From positions 1 to 24,982 of the forward strand of contig JAEDMH010000015.1 of assembly GCA_016303095.1 (NCBI GenBank): 24,982 nucleotides of DNA, read 5' to 3'. Each line of letters opens with the position of its first letter. Positions within the stretch are counted from its first letter, which is position 1. Of this stretch, positions 8,187 through 14,323 are shown piece by piece. The notes beneath the pieces are model-generated. The model was not told the DNA's origin and ran no database searches. It saw only the letters and a program-made list of their open reading frames with translations. A program made the translations under genes and the position numbers. This DNA comes from Lentisphaeria bacterium (GTDB lineage Bacteria; Verrucomicrobiota; Lentisphaeria; Oligosphaerales; Oligosphaeraceae).

Positions 8187-8245
8187 CCCCACCTCTCCCC
8201 GCTCTCTCTCTTTCTCCCATACCCGAATTTTCCTGACCTTCATCC
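8187..8245 (+). promoter_or_regulatory. Polypyrimidine leader of argJ
   Basis: About 60 bases, overwhelmingly C and T, ending in CATCC-ATG with no Shine-Dalgarno sequence. It is one of several similar leaders in the window, consistent with SD-independent initiation. Confidence 0.5.
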
Positions 8246-9490
8246 ATGGAATTTCATCTGTCTCCCAATGGCGGCGTCTGCTCCCCCCGGGGATTCCGGG
8301 CCGCCGGCGTCACTGCCGGCCTCAAGCCCAGCGGGCAGCCCGATCTGGCCATGCTCTTCAGCGAGGCTCCTGCCCAGGTGGCGGGGGCCTTCACCAGCAA
8401 TCTCTTCGCCGCCGCCCCGGTGGAATGGGATCGCCGGGTGATTCGGAAGGAGCGCCCGGTGCGGGGAGTGGTGGTCAACAGCGGGGTGGCCAATGCCTGC
8501 ACGGGCGCCCGAGGGGCGGAGGATGCCCGGGCCATGGCCGCCTATGCCGCCCAGCGTCTGGGGGTGGAGACGGACGAAGTCCTTGTCTCCTCCACGGGCG
8601 TCATCGGCGAATTCCTGCCCATGGAGACCATTCGCCACGGCATTGACCTGGCCGTGGAGGCCCTCTCTCCCGAGGCCAACCAGGCCGCCGCCCGGGCCAT
8701 CATGACCACCGACACGGTGGAAAAGCGGGTCTCCGTCACCTTCTCCCTGGGGGAAACCCCCGTCACCATCGGGGCCATGACCAAGGGAGCGGGCATGATC
8801 GCCCCCCAGATGACCTTGTGCCAGAGCCGCCCTCGCCAGGCTACCATGCTGGCCTATTTCACCACGGACGCCGCCCTGGAGCGGGAGGCCCTCCAGCAGG
8901 CCCTGGATCAGGCCTTGGGACGCTCCTTCAATCGCATCGTGGTGGACGGCGACACCTCCACCAACGACACTATGCTGGTTCTGGCCAACGGCATGGCGGG
9001 AAATCCCGTCATCCGCCCTGACACTCCCGAAGTCAAGATCTTCGCCGAGGCCCTGGAAGCCTGCGCTGTTTTTTTGGCGAAAGCCATGGTGATGGACGGG
9101 GAGGGAGTCACGAAATTTGTGGAGCTTCAGGTATCGGGCACCTTGGATGATTTGGGGGCGCGGCAGATTGCCGAGTCCATCGCCCGTTCGCCGTTGTGCA
9201 AGACGGCCTGGTATGGGGCGGATCCCAACTGGGGGCGCATCCTGTGCGCGGCGGGCTACAGCCATGTCCCCTTCAAGCCCACCCAGGTGGATCTGGATTT
9301 TGACGGGCTTCCCGTGGTGCGCAGCGGCCTGGCGGCCCCTGGCTCCTCCCCAGAGCGCCTGGCGGAAGTCCTCCGGAAGCGCTCCTTCCAAGTCTCTCTC
9401 TCCGTGGGCTCCGGCCCGGGCCGCTTTGTCCTGTGGACCTGCGATTTGAGCCACGACTACGTGAAGATCAATGCGGACTACCACACTTGA
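8246..9490 (+). CDS. argJ: Bifunctional ornithine acetyltransferase / N-acetylglutamate synthase ArgJ
   Basis: ArgJ transfers the acetyl group of N-acetylornithine to glutamate in the cyclic arginine pathway. It matures by self-cleavage just before a catalytic threonine in ATML, here A199/T200 in QATMLAYFTTDA. Other family landmarks: VVVNSGVANACTG (75-87), SSTGVIGEFLP (115-125), TKGAGMIAP (179-187), VVDGDTSTNDT, and the C-terminal WTCDLSHDYVKINADYHT. The length of 414 is normal. In most ArgJ proteins GMI-P-x-M runs straight into ATML; here nine extra residues (TLCQSRPRQ) separate them. All other key residues are kept, so the gene looks functional. It may also be the tail of the riboflavin gene cluster (60-base gap). 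Confidence 0.95.
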   Translation: MEFHLSPNGGVCSPRGFRAAGVTAGLKPSGQPDLAMLFSEAPAQVAGAFTSNLFAAAPVEWDRRVIRKERPVRGVVVNSGVANACTGARGAEDARAMAAYAAQRLGVETDEVLVSSTGVIGEFLPMETIRHGIDLAVEALSPEANQAAARAIMTTDTVEKRVSVTFSLGETPVTIGAMTKGAGMIAPQMTLCQSRPRQATMLAYFTTDAALEREALQQALDQALGRSFNRIVVDGDTSTNDTMLVLANGMAGNPVIRPDTPEVKIFAEALEACAVFLAKAMVMDGEGVTKFVELQVSGTLDDLGARQIAESIARSPLCKTAWYGADPNWGRILCAAGYSHVPFKPTQVDLDFDGLPVVRSGLAAPGSSPERLAEVLRKRSFQVSLSVGSGPGRFVLWTCDLSHDYVKINADYHT

Positions 9491-9568
9491 GAGGGCGGTT
9501 CGGGGGCGTGGAAGAGGCGGGGAGGCCTTCCTCTCCTGGTCTGCGTCCCTCCCTCCCCGTATGATGCG

Positions 9569-10597
9569 ATGGCTCCCCGACTCCACATTCTAGGGCATCC
9601 GGATTTCCCCCTAGGGGATACCGCCCATCCCGAGGACTCCCAGCTCTTCAACTGCTGGAACTTCTGTCAGCTGGCGGAGAGTCTGGGGATTCCCTACGCC
9701 TATTACGGGGCGGAGGGGTCCCGGTGTCCTTCCGGAGAGCAGGGGACGGTGGTTTCCCTGGGGGGTTCCCCGGAGCGCTGGGCTTTCCGCAGCGCCTGGC
9801 ACCGGGAGTACACCCGTCGTCTCAATGCGGCCCTGCGGGAGACGCTCCGGGACGATGGGGAGCCGGAGTGGGTGGCCTCCATCTATGGCGTGGCCCAGTG
9901 CGATGTCTCCGTGGCCTCCGGGGTTCCGGTCTTCGAGCCCATGCTGGGGTATGGCACCTGCTGGACCCACTACCGGGTCTTTCCCAGCTACGCCCACCAG
10001 CAGGTCATCTACACCCGCCAGCCGGAAACCCAGAAGGATCGCTACTTCGACACTGTGATCCCCCATTTTCTCCATCCCGGGGAATACCCCTTTCAGCCGA
10101 AGCCGGGGGAGTATCTGGTCTATCTGGGGCGGGCCGCCGAGGACAAGGGTGTGGCTCTGGCCCGGGAGACCGCCGCCTTGGCGGGGCTGGAGTTCCGGGA
10201 GGTCCACCGGGGATGCGCCGGCTTGGAGAAGGCCCGGCTCCTGGGAGAGGCCCGGGCTGTCCTCATGCCCACCCTCTACCTGGAACCCTTTGGATACGTG
10301 GCCATCGAGGCCATGATGTGCGGAACCCCCGTCATCACCACAGATTGGGGCTCCTTCCCGGAAATCGTCCGGGAGGGGGTGGATGGTTTCCGGTGCCGTA
10401 CCCAGGCGGAGTTCTCCGAGGCGGTGCGCCTGGCTCCCGCTTTGGATCGACGGCGGATTCGCCAGGGGGCGGAGGAGCGCTTCACCGTGGCGGCTGTGAC
10501 GGAACGCTACCGCCGATACTTGGATTTCATTTGGAAGATTCACCGCTACGGAGGATACTATGCCCCCGGAGCAACGAGAAAGGAGCAAACATGCTGA
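9569..10597 (+). CDS. Family 4 (GT-B) glycosyltransferase
   Basis: A 342-residue retaining glycosyltransferase, probably cytoplasmic. The C-terminal Rossmann domain is clear: YLVYLGRAAEDKGV (about 183-195), then the EX7E signature E239-PFGYVAI-E247 and GTPVITTDWGSFPEIVREGVDGFRC (252-276). The N-terminal acceptor half contains HPDFPLGDTAHPEDSQLFNCW and is less conserved. Donor and acceptor cannot be predicted. Nearby ATGs at 9561 and 9564 are in another frame; the ATG at 9569 is the first in frame. The last seven bases overlap the start of the repeat-protein gene, whose Shine-Dalgarno sequence lies inside this coding sequence, so the two are probably translated together. Confidence 0.88.
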   Translation: MAPRLHILGHPDFPLGDTAHPEDSQLFNCWNFCQLAESLGIPYAYYGAEGSRCPSGEQGTVVSLGGSPERWAFRSAWHREYTRRLNAALRETLRDDGEPEWVASIYGVAQCDVSVASGVPVFEPMLGYGTCWTHYRVFPSYAHQQVIYTRQPETQKDRYFDTVIPHFLHPGEYPFQPKPGEYLVYLGRAAEDKGVALARETAALAGLEFREVHRGCAGLEKARLLGEARAVLMPTLYLEPFGYVAIEAMMCGTPVITTDWGSFPEIVREGVDGFRCRTQAEFSEAVRLAPALDRRRIRQGAEERFTVAAVTERYRRYLDFIWKIHRYGGYYAPGATRKEQTC

Positions 10598-10914
10598 ATG
10601 TCCCTGTTGATGTGGATTTGTTTTCCCTGGGCGAACCCGGCGGGCCGGTAAGCCTCCAGACGCCTGCCACCCCCAAAAAACGCTGCGCCGCCGCCTCTCC
10701 CGCCCCCAAGGCGGCCCCGGCCTCCCGGCGAAAGGCCCCCGCCAAGAAGCCGGCTCCCGTCCCTTCCCTGTTGCGGCAGGACGGCCCCTCCGGCCCCATG
10801 GGCGGCGGCTTCGACGGTCCCTCCGGCCCCATGGGCGGCGGCGGCTTCGACGGTCCCTCCGGCCCCATGGGCGGCAACGGCTTCGACGGTCCCTCCGGCC
10901 CCATGCTCTTCTAA
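10591..10914 (+). CDS. Small Pro/Ala/Lys-rich protein with four DGPSGPM repeats, unknown function
   Basis: I do not recognise this 107-residue protein. It starts at ATG 10591 behind AGGAG (10581-10585, five-base gap) and overlaps the GT4 stop by seven bases. Three zones are visible. Residues 1-28 are hydrophobic/acidic (MLNVPVDVDLFSLGEP). Residues 29-62 are Lys/Arg/Ala/Pro-rich, resembling histone-H1-like tails. Residues 63-107 carry four copies of DGPSGPM separated by Gly-rich spacers of 4-5 residues ending in GF. The gene ends MLF-stop. It has one cysteine, no signal peptide and no TM segment. Codon choice in the repeats is nearly identical, so they arose by recent duplication. Possibilities include a low-complexity nucleic-acid-binding or scaffolding protein, or a multi-core peptide precursor; none is supported by a known motif. 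Confidence 0.75.
   Translation: MLNVPVDVDLFSLGEPGGPVSLQTPATPKKRCAAASPAPKAAPASRRKAPAKKPAPVPSLLRQDGPSGPMGGGFDGPSGPMGGGGFDGPSGPMGGNGFDGPSGPMLF
10780..10905 (+). repeat. Four 21-bp coding repeats (DGPSGPM)
   Basis: Units start at 10780, 10813, 10849 and 10885. The last three are identical over 21 bases and the first differs by one base (GGC for GGT). Spacers are 12, 15 and 15 bases of GGC-rich sequence ending TTC. The spacer-length variation suggests slippage or unequal recombination. Confidence 0.95.
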
Positions 10915-10920
10915 AAAAAC

Positions 10921-10959
10921 CTCACCCTCCCCCTCCTACCTTGCTTTTCCCCTCCCTCC
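10921..10959 (+). promoter_or_regulatory. Polypyrimidine leader of the ROK gene
   Basis: Almost uninterrupted C/T sequence ending CTCC-ATG and lacking any Shine-Dalgarno match. It is a typical example of the SD-less leaders seen in this window. Confidence 0.5.
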
Positions 10960-11949
10960 ATGAACGTACTTGGAATTGATATCGGCGGCACCAAGATCGC
11001 CGTCTGCCTGGCCAACGACAAGGGCGAGATCCTGGGCAGCGCCCGCTTCCCCTCCACCTCCCGCTACGAGGACGCCCTGGCCAACATCGCTTTCCTGGCC
11101 CGGGATCTGGCCAGCAAACAGGGCATCACTCTCCAGCAGGTGGACGCCTGCGGCATCTCCGCCCCCGGCCCTCTGGATCTCACCCGGGGCATGCTCCTGC
11201 GCTCCCCCAATATGCCCTGGGGCGACCAAATCCCCATCCAGGCGGATCTGGAGAAGGCTCTGGGCATTCCCGCCATCCTGGAAAATGACGCCAATGCCGG
11301 CGCCTTGGCGGAGTGGTTCTTCGGCAGCGGCAAGGGCAAGAAGAATGTGGTCTACCTCACCATGTCCACGGGGGTGGGCGCCGGCGTGGTGGCGGACGGC
11401 CATCTCCTCCACGGCGTGGGAGGCAATGCCGGGGAAATGGGCCACATCATCCTGGACATCCACGGACCGCTCTGCAATTGCGGCATGCGGGGATGCCTGG
11501 AGGCCTACACCGGCGGACGGGCCATTCAGCAGCGGATGCAGGCCTACCTGAAGGACAAGCCCAATCACGCCTTCTTCCGCCTCCCCTGCGTGGAAGGAAA
11601 GGTGGAGAACCTGAATTTCAAGGCTCTTCTGGAGGGCGTTCGGGAGAGAATCCCCCTGGCCCTGGAGTGGTGGGACGAGTTCTGTCTGCGTCTGGCCCAG
11701 GGCGTGGGGGCCGTGGCCACCTCCTTCAATCCCGAAGTGATCGTCCTGGGCACCACCGCGTACCACTCCGGGGATCTGCTGATGGAGCCCCTCCAGCGGC
11801 TTCTGCCCCGCTTCATGTGGAAAGAATACTACACCACCTGCACCGTGCGCACCAGCGCCTTGGGGCTCCGCATTGGCGAGCTGGCGGGAGTTTCCGTGGG
11901 CTTCTACGCCATGATGGAGAAGGGTCTCTGGAAGCCGGCGCAGGCCTAG
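10960..11949 (+). CDS. ROK-family sugar kinase (glucokinase-like)
   Basis: This is probably an ATP-dependent hexose or N-acetylhexosamine kinase in the cytoplasm. The N-terminus GIDIGGTKIAV (5-15) is the ATP phosphate-binding strand. END-A (108-111) carries catalytic D110. GEMGH (158-162) and CNCGMRGCLEAY (172-183) supply the ROK zinc site (H162, C172, C174, C179). The protein is 329 residues without an N-terminal winged-helix DNA-binding domain, so it is a kinase rather than a NagC/XylR-type repressor. Its sugar specificity is not readable. A GH20 enzyme elsewhere in the window would release amino sugars, but linkage to this kinase is only conjecture. Confidence 0.92.
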   Translation: MNVLGIDIGGTKIAVCLANDKGEILGSARFPSTSRYEDALANIAFLARDLASKQGITLQQVDACGISAPGPLDLTRGMLLRSPNMPWGDQIPIQADLEKALGIPAILENDANAGALAEWFFGSGKGKKNVVYLTMSTGVGAGVVADGHLLHGVGGNAGEMGHIILDIHGPLCNCGMRGCLEAYTGGRAIQQRMQAYLKDKPNHAFFRLPCVEGKVENLNFKALLEGVRERIPLALEWWDEFCLRLAQGVGAVATSFNPEVIVLGTTAYHSGDLLMEPLQRLLPRFMWKEYYTTCTVRTSALGLRIGELAGVSVGFYAMMEKGLWKPAQA

Positions 11950-11961
11950 GGCTCCTTTCCT

Positions 11962-11991
11962 CCCCTGGAAGAAGAGAAATCTCTTCCGGGG
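11962..11991 (+). terminator. Possible terminator hairpin after the ROK gene
   Basis: CCCC-t-GGAAGA (11962-11972) pairs with TCTTCC-GGGG (11982-11991) across a nine-base loop, with one bulged T. It begins 12 bases after the stop. The following ACTTTCG is only weakly T-rich. The next bases include a CGTATACG palindrome (11997-12004) that might be an operator for the downstream transporter. Confidence 0.45.
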
Positions 11992-12075
11992 ACTTTCGTA
12001 TACGGAAAACCAGATTACATTCCTTTCTCTTTGCTCCCGGGTTTGAAGAATCAGGGAGCGGGAGAGGGAGGCTGG

Positions 12076-12112
12076 CTTCTCCTTCCCCTTCTTCTTTTCT
12101 ATTTTTCCCCCT
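12076..12112 (+). promoter_or_regulatory. Polypyrimidine tract upstream of the sodium symporter
   Basis: A run of 37 bases with only one purine, about 30 bases before the start codon. No Shine-Dalgarno sequence follows. It could act as an S1-type ribosome landing site; that is inference. Confidence 0.4.
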
Positions 12113-12141
12113 GAACCATAGGTCATTCCTTCTCCAACATC

Positions 12142-13572
12142 ATGAGTAGCACAGGCAATTCTGGCTTTTCCAGCAAAATCGGGTACGTCTTGGCGGCGGC
12201 CGGCTCTGCCGTCGGACTGGGCAACATCTGGCGATTCCCCTATCTCACGGCAAAATACGGGGGAGGAATCTTCCTGCTCACCTACCTGGTCCTTGTGCTC
12301 ACCTTCGGATACGCCCTCCTGGTCTCCGAAAACAACATCGGACGCCTCACGGGCAAGGGCCCCATCGGCGCCTACCGCGACCTCTGCGACAACAAGTCCT
12401 CCACTTTCCTCCATTTCGTCCGCGTGGGCGGCTGGGTGAACGCCATCGTCCCCCTGATCATCGTCCCCTATTATTGCGTCATTGGCGGCTGGGTGACCAA
12501 ATATCTGGTGGCCATGCTGACCAACCCCATCGCCAATTTCTCCAAGGACAACATGGTGGCCTCCGGGGAGAAGATGGTCTCCTTCTCCGCCCAATACTTT
12601 GTGAACTTCATCACCTCCACCTATGAGCCGGTGGTCTACTTCCTGATCTTCGCCGCCATCATGTGTCTGGTCATCGCCTTTGGCGTGGAGAAGGGGGTGG
12701 AGCGCTTCAACAAGATTCTCATGCCCGGCCTCTTCCTGATGCTGGTGGGCATCTGCGCCTACGTCTTCTTCCTGCCCAATGCTTCTCAGGGCCTGAAATA
12801 CTACCTGATGCCCGATACCTCCAAGTTCACCTTCATGACCATTGTGGCGGCCATGGGGCAGCTCTTCTTCTCCCTCTCCATCGCCATGGGCATCATGATC
12901 ACCTACGGCTCCTATATGCGGAAGGAGGACAACCTGCTGCAGAACGTGAACCAGGTGGAGATTTTCGACACCTTGGCCGCCTTCCTGGCGGGTCTGATGA
13001 TCATTCCCGCCGTGGTGGCCTTCGGGGGCGAGCAGGCGGCGGAAAACGCCGGTGCTGGCCTGGTTTTCGTCACCATGCCCCAGGTCTTCGCCAGCATTCC
13101 CCACGCCGGGCGCCTCCTGGCCGTGGTCTTCTTCCTCCTGGTGCTCTTCGCCGCCTCCACTTCCGCCATCTCCCTCCTGGAGACCAATGTCCAGACCATT
13201 GGGCAGGAGTTGAAGCTGACCCGGAAGCAAGCCATCATCATCGGCATGGGGGAGATCATCTCCATCGGCATCATCACCATCCTGGGATATAGCGTCCTCT
13301 CCCATGTCCGCCCCCTGTTTTTCCTGGAATTCTGCAAGAACATGGACATTCTGGAATCCCTGGACTTCATCAGCAACAACGTGATGATGCCCATTGCGGC
13401 CATCTTCACCACGGTGCTGGTGGTGGGGGTCATTGGTCTGGAGAAGTTCAGCGCCTCCATCCGCAATGGGAGCCCGTGGAAGCGGGAGTTCATCTTCGAG
13501 CTGTGCATGTGCGTGGTAGTGATTCCCTGCCTCCTGCTGATCCTGCTGAACTCCTTCGGCATCTTCGGCTAA
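12142..13572 (+). CDS. Neurotransmitter:sodium symporter (NSS/SNF) family transporter
   Basis: An integral inner-membrane secondary transporter of the LeuT/SNF family that imports amino acids or related amines with sodium. The first helix has the family signature GSAVGLGNIWRFPY (21-34), which holds sodium- and substrate-binding backbone positions. The TAKYGGGIFLLTYL stretch follows, and helices continue to the end (about 11-12 by hydrophobicity). The length of 476 fits bacterial members. The substrate cannot be deduced. It stands alone between a putative terminator hairpin after ROK and a 9-bp hairpin after its own stop, so it is probably monocistronic. Confidence 0.93.
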   Translation: MSSTGNSGFSSKIGYVLAAAGSAVGLGNIWRFPYLTAKYGGGIFLLTYLVLVLTFGYALLVSENNIGRLTGKGPIGAYRDLCDNKSSTFLHFVRVGGWVNAIVPLIIVPYYCVIGGWVTKYLVAMLTNPIANFSKDNMVASGEKMVSFSAQYFVNFITSTYEPVVYFLIFAAIMCLVIAFGVEKGVERFNKILMPGLFLMLVGICAYVFFLPNASQGLKYYLMPDTSKFTFMTIVAAMGQLFFSLSIAMGIMITYGSYMRKEDNLLQNVNQVEIFDTLAAFLAGLMIIPAVVAFGGEQAAENAGAGLVFVTMPQVFASIPHAGRLLAVVFFLLVLFAASTSAISLLETNVQTIGQELKLTRKQAIIIGMGEIISIGIITILGYSVLSHVRPLFFLEFCKNMDILESLDFISNNVMMPIAAIFTTVLVVGVIGLEKFSASIRNGSPWKREFIFELCMCVVVIPCLLLILLNSFGIFG

Positions 13573-13584
13573 GGCCCCGCGGGG

Positions 13585-13605
13585 GAGGGGAGGGCGCCTC
13601 CCCTC
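13585..13605 (+). terminator. Possible terminator hairpin after the symporter
   Basis: A perfect nine-base-pair stem GAGGGGAGG / CCTCCCCTC closes on a GCG loop. It starts 13 bases after the stop codon, just after a CCCCGCGGGG palindrome (13575-13584). Only two T residues follow directly, so it is not a canonical intrinsic terminator. Confidence 0.5.
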
Positions 13606-13624
13606 TTCCGCCTCCCTGTCCTGG

Positions 13625-13652
13625 TTGAAAACAGGGCGATTCGGGTTAAATT
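13625..13652 (+). promoter_or_regulatory. Putative sigma70-type promoter of yajC-secDF
   Basis: TTGAAA (13625-13630), a 16-base spacer, then TAAATT (13647-13652) followed by ACC. The tRNA-Pro promoter has the same arrangement, TTGCAG-N16-TAAATT-ACC. The leader to yajC would be about 130 bases. Confidence 0.55.
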
Positions 13653-13778
13653 ACCGGGTTGCGTTTTCTTCGGAAGGGCCGGCTGCGGGCCGCGTCTTGC
13701 CGTCCGGAGAACGCTCTCCCCCCGATTCCTCTTCTCCCGGTTCTTGCCGCGGAGCCCTCTTTTTCCGCATCCCACTTT

Positions 13779-13793
13779 GGAGTTCCTGCCTTG
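13779..13793 (+). promoter_or_regulatory. RBS deciding a TTG start for yajC
   Basis: GGAG at 13779-13782 is eight bases before TTG 13791. The open frame extends upstream to another TTG at 13659, but the extra 44 residues are Arg/Pro-rich and unlike YajC; the protein from 13791 has the normal size and topology. Confidence 0.65.
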
Positions 13794-14162
13794 AATACCT
13801 TTCTGAGCCAGACGCTGTTCCTCGCCCAAGAGGCGGCGGCCACCGCCACCCCTGCTCCCGCCGCCAGACCCGCGGGATCCGGCTGGGGCAGTTTCATCAT
13901 CTTCATCCCCATCTTCGGACTCATGTATTTCCTCATGATCCGGCCCCAGCAGAAGAAGCAGAAGCAGATCCAGGAGATGCTTCAGCAGTTGAAGACCGGG
14001 GACAAGGTGATGATGAACAGCGGCGCCCTGGGCACGGTGGTGTCCGTGGCGGAAAAGACGGTTCGCATCTCCTTTGCCGACGGGCATCAAGTGGATTTCG
14101 TCCGCGCAGCCGTGGCGGAGATTCTCGCGGAGTTCCCCGGGGCGGCGGAGAAGAAATCGTAG
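13791..14162 (+). CDS. yajC: Preprotein translocase accessory subunit YajC
   Basis: YajC is a single-pass inner-membrane protein that joins SecDF and YidC in the Sec holotranslocon. From the TTG at 13791 the product is 123 residues: a short periplasmic Ala/Pro-rich segment, one TM helix (about 33-50, FIIFIPIFGLMYFLMI), the diagnostic RPQQKKQKQ immediately after it, and a small cytoplasmic domain with LKTGDKVMMNSGALGTVVSV and an E/K-rich tail. Family members are usually about 110 residues. It lies directly upstream of secDF, the usual arrangement, separated by 161 bases that contain a long hairpin. Confidence 0.92.
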   Translation: MNTFLSQTLFLAQEAAATATPAPAARPAGSGWGSFIIFIPIFGLMYFLMIRPQQKKQKQIQEMLQQLKTGDKVMMNSGALGTVVSVAEKTVRISFADGHQVDFVRAAVAEILAEFPGAAEKKS

Positions 14163-14188
14163 AATCCTCTTCCATCTTCCCTGGCTAG

Positions 14189-14243
14189 CGGAGCAGGGGG
14201 GGGAGAAAGTGAGGGCTTGGCCTCCCTTCTTCTTGCTGCTCCG
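14189..14243 (+). promoter_or_regulatory. Long imperfect hairpin between yajC and secDF
   Basis: CGGAGCAG (14189-14196) pairs perfectly with CTGCTCCG (14236-14243). Inside, GAGG pairs with CCTC around a GCTTGG loop, with partial AGAAAG/CTTCTT pairing between. There is no T run after it, so it is not a simple terminator. It may stabilise mRNA ends, attenuate, or tune the YajC:SecDF ratio. Confidence 0.5.
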
Positions 14244-14280
14244 GCCGCCCGGAGACCGCCGACCCAGATGCCCCCCGCTG

Positions 14281-14323
14281 GCCCATTTTCCTTCCTTCTG
14301 ACTTCCTCCCCATTCCCTTATCC
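14281..14323 (+). promoter_or_regulatory. Polypyrimidine leader of secDF
   Basis: C/T-rich sequence ending TTATCC-ATG with no Shine-Dalgarno match, the same type of leader as for argJ and the ROK gene. Confidence 0.45.

Noticed and set aside
9724..10590. Upstream extension of the repeat-protein frame into the GT4 gene
   Set aside because: This frame is a shadow of the glycosyltransferase; the repeat gene has its own Shine-Dalgarno sequence and ATG at 10591.
10780..10905. CRISPR-like repeat array
   Set aside because: The repeats are in-frame coding units with short, similar Gly-codon spacers, and no cas genes are near.
13659..13790. Longer YajC start with 44 extra residues
   Set aside because: The extension is Arg/Pro-rich, unlike YajC N-termini, and would begin only about seven bases after the putative -10 box. 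TTG 13791 has a GGAG.
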